Shown here: one piece after another, positions 1 through 10,478 of the stretch
How positions within the stretch are numbered: the stretch's first letter is position 1
Layout of the letters: every line of letters begins with the position of its first letter
Assembly: GCF_032854445.1 (NCBI RefSeq)
Contig: NC_088298.1
Span: 11,211,504-11,275,503, forward strand
DNA: 64,000 bases
Direction of reading: 5' to 3'
Source of the DNA: Liolophura sinensis
Taxonomy: Eukaryota > Mollusca > Polyplacophora > Chitonida > Chitonidae
The notes under the pieces: generated by a model
The model's input: only the letters and a program-made list of their open reading frames with translations
The model's database searches: none
Told to the model about the DNA's origin: nothing
Made by a program: the position numbers and the translations under genes

Positions 1-284
1 TCACATTTAATATACAATCACATTAAAACAATGCAAAGTTATCAGGCCTTGGGGTTAGTCCACCAGCAGAATCCTTGGCACCCAGGAGCCTCTCATTAAA
101 TAGGCATTCTGCGAATTCAAGTCCAGCAAAACAGTTGAAAAAGACAAGGCCCTTTGTGGAAATGACTTGCTAGGATATTGTCTAACAAGCATACTTTTAA
201 TGATGGCTAGCCTGACATTTCTTGGAAAGTGTCAAGAATTGGTGAACAGGCATGAAATAATATATGATGTAATTTTCGTTTTAG

Positions 285-3200
285 CGGAGCTGGTGGGTAA
301 AGCACATCGCCTCACATTAGAAGAAGGCCCCCGTTATCAGGTCACCACCCTTGTTGTGTCATGGATCTCTGTCGTCGTCACCCTCGTGCTAGGCATTTTG
401 GCTGTCAGTAAGTCAGTTGTGCTACATGAATCTAAAGTTGTCCTAGCAGCACCTAGACACTCTTTGTGACACTGCTTCAGTGGCCTAAATGTTAAAGTGT
501 CAGTCTTGAAGTCAGGAGATCTGGGATCAATCCCAGGTCCGGTCTTACCAAAGACTTCAGAAATGGTACTTGTTGCTGCCTTGCTGAGAGGTTAGAGCAT
601 GGAAACAGGACTGATTGCCCCAGTGTCAGTGTAATGTGACTGGGTGGAGTGTCATTTTTGGTGTCTTCTGCATGGTACTTCAGGGGCAGCATGGATTCTC
701 CCCGCAACAAAAAGACACAGTACATATACCAGTCTACACACACACTGAATGACTCCTTGTCATACATGTATGACTATTAAAAAAAGTACAACATAAAAAC
801 TCCAATCATACGTACATACATGCATATATACATACATACATACATATATACATGCATGCATATATATATATGCATACATATACACTTCATATTTGGTGCA
901 CAATTGCTTTGATCTAATGTCCTAAGTATTGTATTTCTCAACCATCAGTTGGTATGGTTCACAGATGAAGCAGGGTATAAAGTACACCTGTACACTATTT
1001 ACAGGATTTACATATCTCCTGAGCTGTAATGTAAATGTGTGACATTGAAGTTAAATATAGCACACCTGTATATCAGTGGAATACATAAAATACTGTCACA
1101 AAATTTCATACGGCTTGCTTTGAATTTTTGTCTGTATTTGTGATACAGAGACCAGCTGACTGAAGTCTTGCCATTAGCATACTTCAGTTGTTTTATGATT
1201 ACCATATCTCTGGCTTTTGAAATTTTGTTTGAAAAATAAAGAAAATGATTGTCTGTTTAACATGGTTGTTAATTGGCAAGTTCACATCGTTGCTCATTTA
1301 GCATTACATTGTGTCATTAAATATGCAAACTTTTTTTAGAATTATTTCTCTGTTCCCCATAGTTCTCAAAATGTTTCCAAATATAAGTTGCAGAGGCGGT
1401 TGAAAATTGAAGAATGAGGGTGATTCATAATCATTTAACAATATGTAAATGTTCTACTCGGTATATATTATTTACTTTTTGCAGCTTACTCGGCATCAGA
1501 CCAGAGCTCCGCAGCCTTTGCTTTTGGGGTAAGCGATTATTTTATTCGTAACAATCTATGATAATTTCATCTCATGCTCTGTCTTTTGAAATTCCCCGAC
1601 AATGGCGAGAATAAGGCTGGACGTGATGTATGTTTTGATTATGATCCCTGGGTAAAGAATTCTGAATACCCCAAACGGGATCCTTTCTAATTTGAAGATT
1701 TGTATTCAAATGTTTTTACCACCTTTGTCATTCCAAAGCTTGTCAGAAACCCAGCAAGGTGGGGTTGGTTTTGTTCAGACTTTTGTCAGAAATCCAGCGA
1801 AGTGTGGTCAGTTTTTTTCAGGGGTTTGTCAGAAACCCAGCAAGGTGTGGTTGGTTGTCTACAAGGGTTTGTCAGAAACACAGCGATGTGTGGTTGGTTT
1901 TCTTCAGGGGTTTGTCAGAAACCCAGCAAGGGTAATGTTGATTTTCTTCAGGAGTTTGCCCAAAACCCAGCAAGGTGGGGTTGGTTTTCTTCAGGGTTTT
2001 GTCAGAAACCCAGCAGGGTGTGCATAGTTGATTTTCTTCAGGGGTATGTCAGAAACCCTGCAAGGTGTGCATGGTTGGCTTTCTTCAGGGGTTTGTCAGA
2101 AACCAAGTGAGGTGTGCATGGTTGAATTTCTTCAGGCGTTTGCCCAAAACCAAGGTTTGTTGTCTTCTTTTAAGATGTGGTGAGTTTCTTTATAGGTTTG
2201 TTCCGTTTTATTCACAAACAGTGCTTTTGTTAAATCCCATGGCTATAATCTTTGTGTTCCAGCTGGATGCTCTCCTGGACACGTTGTCGTCAGCCATGGT
2301 GATCTGGAGATTCACAGGAAATAGCGGGTCTCTGTATTCTGCCAGGAGAGAGAGGATGTACGTGTCATATATACATAGATAAACTCTTACATGTAGTCTG
2401 ACCCTTTGAGAGTTAGAACATAATGAGGATTAGATGCCATAACAGTGAATAGCGTAAGCATGCATGACTTTAATTGCCACTGTCCAATTGACAGTGGGCT
2501 CTTTGATTTCCTCCATTATTAAACATGACTGCCATTGTAAATTGAAACAATTGAATACATCTAAGATTTATACCCATCTGTCTGGAGCGCTTTAGTGGCC
2601 TAATGGTTAGAACATCTGTCTCAGAATCGGGAGATCTGTGGATCAAACCAAAGACTTTAAAAATGGTACTTTCCGCTGCTACACTTGGCACTTTCGGCTG
2701 CTACGCTTGGCACTCAGCAGTAAAAGGATAGAGCAAGGGAAGATGGCCTAGTGTCAGTATAATGTGACAGGGTCTGTTGCCTTTGCTTAGTGGCAGCAGC
2801 ACTTAGGCAGCATGGACTCACCCTGCCACAAGGTGACACAATATATGTACACACTCCCCATCATATGATTAAAAAAATTGTGAAGAACGACATATCTGAC
2901 TGGCTTGATGTGGCCTTGCATCAGAGTCCTTCTCTGTCCACGAAGCAATCTGAGACTGAGTTGTGCATGGTAACTACATGTTGTGGTATTTTACCTGACA
3001 AGGCCTGCTGTGTCCTCCACCCATGAACGCCAACATTACACCATCATTTACGTGAAATATTTTTGATTATTATAAATCAACACTGCCTCAATACAGCCGT
3101 ACACAAAATCTGTAGCTAGGATTACTTTTCATCTCTTTCTTTAAAAAATTGTTTTGTGTTGTTTTTTTTTTGCCCAGAGCCTGTACAGTGATAGGTGTGT

Positions 3201-6200
3201 TGTTTTTGATAGCCTGTGTCACAATAGCTGTCCGGTCGTCTTTGTCAATAGCACAGGGTATCTTTCCAGAGGATGTGAGTATCAAATTATACCTGTATAT
3301 AAGCTTCTAGAAACTGTAATGTCATAAATGCAAAATACATTCAGCTGAAGACACTGTGTGCGAAACTCGACATGACTGCCTCTACCTAATAATTATTTTT
3401 TCTGTGTATTTTCTAAAGCATTTTGTCCGCTTTGGTAGATCCTGGGTAAATCCTGGGTTTAGTCACAACTAAGACCTTATAAGAGGAAGTTGTGACTTTC
3501 TCGCTTGGCATTCAGCATGAAGGGGATAGTGCAATGATTGGTTGACCCGTATCAGTATAATGGCTCGGGCGGGGCAACTTACTTGCCTTCAGTAAGGAGT
3601 CTCCGTGAAGCAGCACTAAAAAAAAGAGCGGTGGAAATCCGTCCTGCACCAAGGAGGCGCATTTCATGCACTCTAAGGACTCCTTTGTCATCATATGACT
3701 GAAAAATTGTTAAGGACGACGTTAAACCCCAATCTCTCACTCACTCGGTCTCTAATAATTATTTTTTCTGAGCACATTTTGAAGTATTTTAGGAGATGAA
3801 GTTCTGAATATATGTATATAGTAAGTATCATATAGTGATAAAGAAGTATTCATGGATACAATTGGTACATGTAATACTGCTAAGCAGTGTATATAAACAG
3901 GGTTGTCAAAAAGATCAAGTAGCAGGCTGCCAAAAGCTGTCTGTCCTTACTAAATTGTCACTGCAGTAGCTCCTGACCACTTTGGACGTTCTCTAGATTT
4001 ATTCCAATTGTGTTGAAGCTGAAATTTCGTTGTATTCAGGCGTGCACTTTTCATTTCTGATATTCTTCTGGTTCTTGTTGATTTTATTGTGTTCTGCAAT
4101 ACCTCAGTGTTTCTCTGTGGTAGTGATCATAGAGCAAAGCAGTACACATGCACTGGAAAGTAACAGAAGAGAATGATGTGATTTTTTACTTCATTGGTTT
4201 GGAATTGGCTGGAAATCCTGAGAGATCATACACACTCATTTCCTTATACATGTGCCATTCAGAGCTTTGCACCAGACCCAATGTATTCTATAAAAGAGAT
4301 CGAATGAATGAATGAATGAGTGATTATGGCTTAACGCCACATCGGCAATGTTTCTGCCATATCGTGGCGAGAATAAGGTGAAAACGCATGACGGTTGAGG
4401 TTTGCGATATGGTACTGAGAACATCAAAAATGAAACAGAAAATTTCACACATGTTTAAAATCAGGTGAATGAATGAATGATTATGGCTTTACGCCACATC
4501 GGCAATATTTCTGCCATATGGTGGCGAGAACAAGGTGAAAACGCATGACGGTTGAGATTTGCGATATGGTACCTCAAAACCTCAAAAATGAAACAGAAAA
4601 TTTCACACATGTTTAAAATCAGATAAAAGTAAAACAAAACCAAAGTTAAAACTCGAAAACCAGCATATTTTAAAAATAGTATATCAAGAAATCTGTATGT
4701 GTGTAACTTCTTATCTGTAAATATTTATTACGATTAAAATTTATATTCTTTAAATTTATATTATTATGTATGCCAATGGCCCTGAAACTGAAGAGATCGA
4801 ACTACCTGATGATTTTTGGAAATGCTTTGATTCATGGTTAACTTGTCTCTCTCTCCCTCCCAGTCAGTCAATGGTACATGTATCATTTCGAAAATGTTGT
4901 TACTTTCATTTCAGAGTGGGTTTTTGTGGAGAATCTCTTTTGTTAATGGTGCAGCATGCACGGCTTTAGCCGTCATCAAGTTTTACCTGGGCTGGAAGCT
5001 AGAGAGCGTCAGTATAATAACTGATGGTAAGTTTTGCAAAACCTTTTGGTTGGAGATTACAGAGCACAAATTACACAAACATCAAATACGTATATAAGTT
5101 GCCAAGCCTTCGCTGTGTAAGGTGTCCCAGAAGTTGGAAATCACGTATAAAAATAATGCCAAAAGCAGATGGAGGGTCAAAACTTATTTGCAAATGTGAT
5201 CTTTAACATTTTTTTGGATTTTGTTTTTTCAAGAGAAAAGTGTATTTGAAAATGTTTTTGAATGGTTGTATTTTTGACCAACTTTTGGTATTGATCGTTG
5301 TTGCATAATAATGTTCTAAATGAGGATGTGATGCTTGTCTGCTAAATTTATTGGAATGATTTGTTGTTTATATCGAAACAAATGAATTTAACCTAAATTA
5401 TGATAATATTTATTAACATGTTAAAAATATAAATATGATCCAATTTGAGGTTTAATACATTTGTTTGCTGAAAAGAACAAATTCTAGGGCAAAAATATTT
5501 GTTAAACCTGTGTTACATCCCCATTTCTGACATTATTAAACAAAGACTACAAATATCAAAAGGTGGTCCCAATACCCACCATACAAAAATTATTTTCAAG
5601 TGTCTTTTTCTCCTTAAGTAAAAATCGGAAAAAATATTGAAGGCCACATTTAGGAATAACTTTTTGCACTTTTTCGTCTGAACTTTTATTTTTTGTCATT
5701 TTTTAAGTTTTCTTCAGGCATGTTGAAGAAAGTCCATGTGTACCACTGCGTCAGCTTATGTAAACATTACATAAGCTCTATAGAAATACTGAGAGTAATT
5801 GAATAACTACAAATCCAACACATACGCTATTCAAAGATATTCTTTGCTATAACACATTGAGGACAATTTTTTTTTTTTGCACTTGAACTTTAGTTTTTAC
5901 TAAGGGGATGGTGTGATCTCTGGCTTCTGGGTCATCCAGGGAATGATGTGTCAGGAGCATGTCATGGACTAGAAGTTGACTAAAGGCTGTTGCTGTCCAA
6001 TCACTTGGACGCATATATTACTTCTTAAAGGTGCTGGTTTAAACTTCACCGTGATCAGGGAGATTGTAGATCAGTACTTGAATGGACTTGTTGCCCTTAA
6101 GTGGTTGATGTATACATTTGTTGAGGACCACTAGTCTTTCACCGATATGCTGTACATATCCGTAGATCACATGTGGGGAAGTTGGTCAGTATCTTGCCAA

Positions 6201-8304
6201 AGGTTGGTGTACTTTACACTTAATTTATTTGTACAGCTGAGATTTCTTCCACCCATAACACTCACCTCAGTTGAATGATTTTCAATTTTGTTTGAGTATG
6301 GCATCAAACAACAGCCAGATAAATGAATATATCCTGTTATATCCCAGGTTTCAATTCTGTGATCAACTCCATCCTGGGCTTCAGCACCGCCATCAGTGTC
6401 CTCATCTTCACAGAACATCCAGAGGTTTGGTACCTGGATGCAGCCTGTGGACTTGTCTGCTCCGCTATGCTCCTTTTCTACGGAATCTGGTGAGCATCTA
6501 GTTTTAATAGTCTGTGGTGGATTTCTTCCGCACTGTATAAGATACTCTCTTCACAAGTGACTATTTGTATGTAGGGGCCCCAATGGCTCACTTGGTTAGC
6601 GCTAGCGCAGTGTGATGACCCAGAAGTCTTTCACCAAAGCGGTCGCTGTGAGTTCAAGTCCAGCTCATGCTGGCTTCCTCTTTGGCTGTATGTGGGAAGA
6701 GGGAAGGTCTGTTAGTAACCTGTGGATTGTCATGGGTTTCCCCCAGGCTTTGCCCGGTTTCTTCCCACCATAATGCTGGCCTCTGTCGTAAAAGTGAAAT
6801 ATTTTTGAGTATGGCGTAAAACACCAATCAGATAAATAAATAAATAAATTTTTGTATGTATGGATTCCATGCTTTGTTAGAAGATGCCTGGCTTTCAGAA
6901 AAGAGAGCAAACTGATGTAATGTGTTAGCCAATGAACACTTCATACAAGAAAAATGTGGAGTTGTGTCTTCATTAACATCCACATTACTTACATGTACAT
7001 AGAGGCAGCATGTCGACTTACGAATCTTGCATTTGTAAGGAAATAAAAACTACTGTTACTTCAGCAATACGTGGCATCACCGACTGCCCACAAGTGAACG
7101 GTCTCTATCCTTAAAACTTGATCTCCGTCATAGAATTGGCCACCATATTCACTATCAAAGAATTGGCCTGTCATATTCACCATCCAGATAAGTTCAGTCA
7201 CAGTCTCTTGACAAGTGCATGTGACGGCTTGTGATGATATGGTTGTTTACATTGATCATTCCGCTAATTAGCCATCAGGGGGCCTCCGGGGCCAAGGAGG
7301 TTAGCATGCCAGCATGGCGCAATGATCCCGCATCGTTTCAGTGTGGTCGCTGTGAGTTTAAGTCTTTCTCATGCTTGTTTCGATTCTTTCTAGTCATACA
7401 TGGAAAGGTCTCCCAGCAACCTACGGATGGTCATGGGTTTCCCCGGGTTCTGCCCGGTTTCCTCCCACCATGATGTTGGCAGCTGGCCTATAAATGAAAT
7501 ATTCTTGAGTATGGAGCAAAACACCAATCAAATAAATCCATAAGTCAGTAGCGGCATGGACTCACCCTGCTACACACCCTGCTACAATATTCACCCTGCT
7601 ACAAGGCTCACCCTGCTACACACACTGCTACAAGACTCACCCTTTTACAAAACTCACCCTTCTACAAAACTCACCCTGCTACAAACCCTGCTACAAGACT
7701 CACCCTGCTACACACATTGCTACAAGACTCACCCTGCTACACACCCTGCTATAACTTGCACTGGTACAGACCCTGCTACAAGTCACCCTGCTACTCATCC
7801 TGCTACACACACTGCTACAAGACTCACCCTGCTACACACCCTGCTATAAGACTCACCCTGCTACAAGAAGACTTATCGTTGTCATATGACTAAAATTTGT
7901 TAAATACGAGTTAAATTTATTTATTTGTTGATTTATTTGATTGGTGTTTTATGCCGTACTCAAGAATATTTCACTTATACAATGGCAGCTAGCATTATGG
8001 CAGGAGAAAACCGGGCTTAGCCCGAGGGAAACCCACGGCCATCCGCAGGTTGCTGGCAGACATTCCCACATATGGCTGGAGAGGAAGCCAGCATGAGCTG
8101 GACATAAATTCACAGCGACCACATTGGTGAGAGGCTCCTGGGTCATCACTCCGCACTAACCCCGGGGGCCCCTCTTTTAAATTTCGAAATCAGACTAATA
8201 TTTTTTCTTTTCCATTTTATTTCAGGGTAATTTACAGCTCAAGAAAACACATGGGAGAGGAAGAAGTGCAGCTAAAAGTACCGTACGACAACAATTGCAA
8301 TTAA
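285..8304 (+). CDS. TMEM163: TMEM163-like zinc efflux transporter, 5' partial, seven exons
   Basis: Exons read as 285-407, 1485-1528, 2263-2357, 3178-3274, 4915-5026, 6348-6489 and 8226-8304 (stop TAA). All junctions are GT-AG and all phases agree, giving about 229 residues. The protein is multi-pass. Exon 1 ends in a membrane segment (SWISVVVTLVLGILA). Exon 3 has the DALLD motif, matching the DxxxD zinc-binding pair known in TMEM163. Exon 4 is hydrophobic (VIGVLFLIACVTIAV). Exons 5-6 join as ITDG-FNSVINSILGFS, and exon 6 ends in a further membrane segment. The short charged tail ends VPYDNNCN. TMEM163 (ZNT11, cation diffusion facilitator group) exports zinc across plasma and vesicle membranes as a dimer. 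The N-terminal cytosolic part is missing: the first exon found starts in mid codon after an AG at 283-284, so an upstream coding exon is expected before 285 or outside the window. Introns hold SINEs and a minisatellite. Confidence 0.88.
476..775 (+). repeat. tRNA-derived SINE, family C
   Basis: The head has a tRNA-like box A (TGGCCTAAATGTTAAAGTG) and a box B-like GGATCAATCCC. The body includes GCAGCATGGATTCTCCCCGC and the end CATACATGTATGACTATTAAAA. The same family recurs at 2588 and 7553. It lies in the first intron of the TMEM163-like gene. Family names A-D used here are local labels. Confidence 0.7.
781..890. repeat. CATA/TA microsatellite
   Basis: Simple repeat of CATA and TATA units with interruptions, directly after the family C SINE tail. 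It may have grown from that tail. Confidence 0.7.
1340..1440 (+). repeat. Dispersed repeat fragment, also at 42300
   Basis: The stretch with ATTTCTCTGTTCCCCATAG and the following AAAATGTTTCCAAATAT resembles 42307-42410 (ATTTCTCTATACCCCATAG). The rest of each copy diverges. The element type is not recognised. Confidence 0.5.
1738..2160 (+). repeat. Minisatellite, ~43-bp unit, in TMEM163 intron 2
   Basis: About nine to ten imperfect copies built around GGGTTTGTCAGAAACCCAGC followed by AAGGTGTGGTTGGTTTTCTT and CAG. Each unit contains a pyrimidine-rich tract ending in CAG that looks like a 3' splice site, 100-500 bp ahead of the true exon 3 acceptor. Open frames across it are repeat-driven. Confidence 0.9.
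2588..2897 (+). repeat. tRNA-derived SINE, family C
   Basis: Head TAGTGGCCTAATGGTTAGA is a clear tRNA box A. The body includes GCATGGACTCACCCTGCCAC and the end resembles CATATGATTAAAAAAATTGT. It contains a short internal duplication (CTGCTAC..CTTGGCACT twice near 2676-2712). Confidence 0.75.
3437..3748 (+). repeat. tRNA-derived SINE, family B, head truncated
   Basis: Body motifs include AAGAGGAAGTTGTGACTTTC, CAGCATGAAGGGGATAGTGC and GGTTGACCCGTATCAGTATA, ending GACGTTAAACCCCAATCTCT followed by CACTCACTC. Box A is missing. It lies in the intron after exon 4 of the TMEM163-like gene. The complete reference copy in this window is at 28351. Confidence 0.8.
4300..4630 (+). repeat. Tandem duplication of a ~165-bp SINE-like segment
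   Basis: Two adjacent copies (about 4300-4465 and 4466-4630), each starting with GAATGAATGA and then ATTATGGCTT(T/A)ACGCCACATC. They share GTGGCGAGAA, AAAACGCATGACGGTTGAG and AATTTCACACATGTTTAAAA. Only scattered substitutions separate them, so the duplication is fairly recent. It looks like a SINE body; no tRNA head is seen. Confidence 0.75.
5126..5720 (-). mobile_element. TTAA-type palindromic MITE, copy 1
   Basis: Diverged copy, inverted relative to the ones at 26329 and 36384, of a ~600-bp element whose two halves are reverse complements almost to the centre. Shared marks include CTTATTTGCAAATGTGATCT, TGCATAATAATGTTCTAAAT, CGAAACAAATGAATTTAACC and CATACAAAAATTATTTTCAA. The ends are degraded and TTAA is clear only near 5700. 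It lies in TMEM163 intron 5. Confidence 0.75.
6574..6850 (+). repeat. tRNA-derived SINE, family A
   Basis: Family A structure: tRNA-like head (here AATGGCTCACTTGGTTAGCG, box B GAGTTCAAGTCC), then TCATGCTGGCTTCCTCT, a central GGATTGTCATGGGTTTCCCC block, a conserved 3' part (GTGAAATATTTTTGAGTATG, AAACACCAATCAGATAAATA) and an AAAT-repeat tail. Pol III transcription and LINE-driven retroposition are expected for this class. The V-SINE/RUDI or Meta-SINE groups of molluscs are possible relatives but were not checked. Confidence 0.9.
7277..7540 (+). repeat. SINE family A
   Basis: Complete but diverged. The head is degraded (GGCCTCCGGGGCCAAGGAGG), and box B has become GAGTTTAAGTC. It lies in the last intron of the TMEM163-like gene. 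Confidence 0.85.
7553..7911 (+). repeat. Minisatellite expanded inside a family C SINE
   Basis: It begins GGCATGGACTCACCCTGCTA, the same body motif as the SINE at 2588. It then repeats short blocks of ACTCACCCTGCTACA and ACACCCTGCTACA about 20 times, and finally resumes the SINE end (CGTTGTCATATGACTAAAAT). A piece of the SINE body has therefore been amplified in place. Confidence 0.8.
7912..8175 (-). repeat. SINE family A
   Basis: Complete copy read on the minus strand: tail TTTATTTATTTG first, box B region ACATAAATTCACAGCGACC, head CACTAACCCCGGGGGCCCC. It ends about 50 bp before the last exon of the TMEM163-like gene. Confidence 0.9.
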
Positions 8305-8547
8305 CGGTGCACTCATCATGCCCTCAGCTAGTCAAGCCTGTTGAAGTACTTTATAATAGGCTGCATGAATTGTGTTAAACAGAACTCCTTGCCTAAATTT
8401 ACAAATGTGTGACTGGACGATAGTACCTGATGGCGAATTCCGTCTGCAAACATGTATACTTTGAGCGTAAGCAGTTGTTTGTACATTGCTGTCCCAAACC
8501 TGGACTTGATACTTCACGGCCAGTTATAGATTCTCAGTCCTCAGCCA

Positions 8548-9304
8548 TGCTCCATCCATATACACCTGTACATGTAAGGCTATCACAGTCCCCATCCATA
8601 TACACCTGTACATGTAAGGCTATCACAGTCCCCCATCCATATACACCTGTACATGTAAGGCTATCACAGTCCGCCTCCATATACACCTGTACATGTAAGG
8701 CTATCACAGTCCGCCTCCATATACACCTGTACATGTAAGGCTATCACAGTCCGCCTCCATATACACCTGTACATGTAAGGCTATCAGTCCCCATCCATAT
8801 ACTCCTGTACATGTAAGGCTATCACAGTCCGCCTCCATATACACCTGTACATGTAAGGCTATCAGTCCCCATCCATATACTCCTGTACATGTAAGGCTAT
8901 CACAGTCCGCCTCCATATACACCTGTACATGTAAGGCTATCACAGTCCCCATCCATATACACCTGTACATGTAAGGCTATCACAGTCCGCCTCCATATAC
9001 ACCTGTACATGTAAGGCTATCACAGTCCGCCTCCATATACACCTGTACATGTAAGGCTATCAGTCCCCATCCATATACTCCTGTACATGTAAGGCTATCA
9101 CAGTCCGCCTCCATATACACCTGTACATGTAAGGCTATCACAGTCCGCCTCCATATACACCTGTACATGTAAGGCTATCACAGTCCGCCTCCATATACAC
9201 CTGTACATGTAAGGCTATCAGTCCCCATCCATATACACCTGTACATGTCAGGCTATAACAGTCCCCATCATATACACCTGTACATGTAAGGCTATAACAG
9301 TCCC
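8548..9304 (+). repeat. Minisatellite, ~40-bp and ~35-bp units
   Basis: About 19 copies built on CCATATACACCTGTACATGT followed by AAGGCTATCACAGTC. Two length classes alternate, with CACAGTCC or only CAGTCC at the joint, and head variants CCGCCTCCAT or CCCCATCCAT. The alternation of blocks suggests segmental duplication within the array. The short minus-strand open frames here are repeat artefacts. Confidence 0.95.
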
Positions 9305-9471
9305 CCTGTGTGAGCGGTTTACCCTGGTTGATTGATTTCAGACTTGGTTTAAAATTTAAAAAAACAGAAAGCAACGGATTTCATCAAAACAGGTGTTTGT
9401 CAACGTAATTTTGAAGTGTCCGACTTTCTTGAGAGCCTTCAGACTTTATTCCTGACCATCAACCCATGCAT

Positions 9472-9645
9472 GCCAATACATTTATATGGTTAAAGGTCTA
9501 TAATCTAAAAGCAATACATTTATATGGTTAAAGGTCTATAATCTAAAAGCAATACATTTATATGGTTAAAGGTCTATAATCTAAAAGCAATACATTTATA
9601 TGGTTAAAGGTCTATAATCTAAAAGCAATACATTTGTATGAACTT
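9472..9645 (+). repeat. Tandem repeat, 38-bp unit, four copies
   Basis: Near-perfect copies of GCAATACATTTATATGGTTA followed by AAGGTCTATAATCTAAAA. The last copy fades into unique sequence. Confidence 0.95.
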
Positions 9646-10286
9646 TTACATAGAGCATGAAACAACAAAATTTAAAATATTTTAAAGGTGTAGAGGTGGG
9701 AGTACCATGCATTTGTCTTATTTCAGACCTATTTCTAATACAGCTGGCCTGTTACTGTTATTAGATTGATGAAGTTTTTGCTTTTCTGTAAATCATGAGA
9801 TTTAAAATGGGAATAATGCTACATGTAGATAATTCTTAGTGGATTTTAAAGACCAGAGGCTGAGTCCAAATTTGAAAAACTTGATATGATGCTTAGCATT
9901 TGGTACTGGAAGTTGAAAATTGGACAGATTTGCCTTAAGATAACATTGATGAGGGGTGCAAAATTTTAATTTCTAAAACCCCAAAATAAGCTCTGAGTTC
10001 GTATTCCAAATTTTGACTTAAGTTACAATTGGCTTTGTGGAATCAATCCCCTATTGAAACTGGTTAATTCAGAAATTTGTCATCTGATGACAACAAGCCA
10101 TTCATACTGCACAGAAGTTGTGAGTTTGGGTGCTGGGGTATGGGGTGGTGCATTCTGGGATTGATTCAGGAATTAAGACACCTTTATAAAAAGATGTGCG
10201 TATATGAATTATTTAGTAAAAAAAAAACTTAATTATTTTCTAAACTTAAAAGGAATTGTTGTAAAATAAATTGAAATCGTGGCTTT

Positions 10287-10478
10287 TGAATAGTGGTCCA
10301 AAAATTGATTGCCGGTGACTTATTTTGGGCAGGCTTGACAAAAAGATAAGAAATAGTGGTCCAGAAATTGATTGCCGGTGACTTATTTTGGGCAGGCTTG
10401 ACAAAAAGATAAGAAATAGTGATCCAGAAATTGATTGCCGGTGACTTATTTTGGGCAGGCTTGACAAAAAGATAAGAA
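10287..10478 (+). repeat. Tandem repeat, ~62-bp unit, three copies
   Basis: Three almost identical copies containing GAAATTGATTGCCGGTGACT, TATTTTGGGCAGGCTTGACA and AAAAGATAAG. High identity implies recent expansion or homogenisation. Confidence 0.95.

Noticed and set aside
1-125. Possible SINE A remnant at the window start
   Set aside because: CACCCAGGAGCCTCTCA and GAATTCAAGTCCAGC recall the family, but the order is broken and no 3' part follows. Too weak to list.
8548-9304. Regular repeats as a CRISPR array
   Set aside because: Units are head-to-tail without unique spacers, and the genome is eukaryotic. The same holds for all other arrays here.
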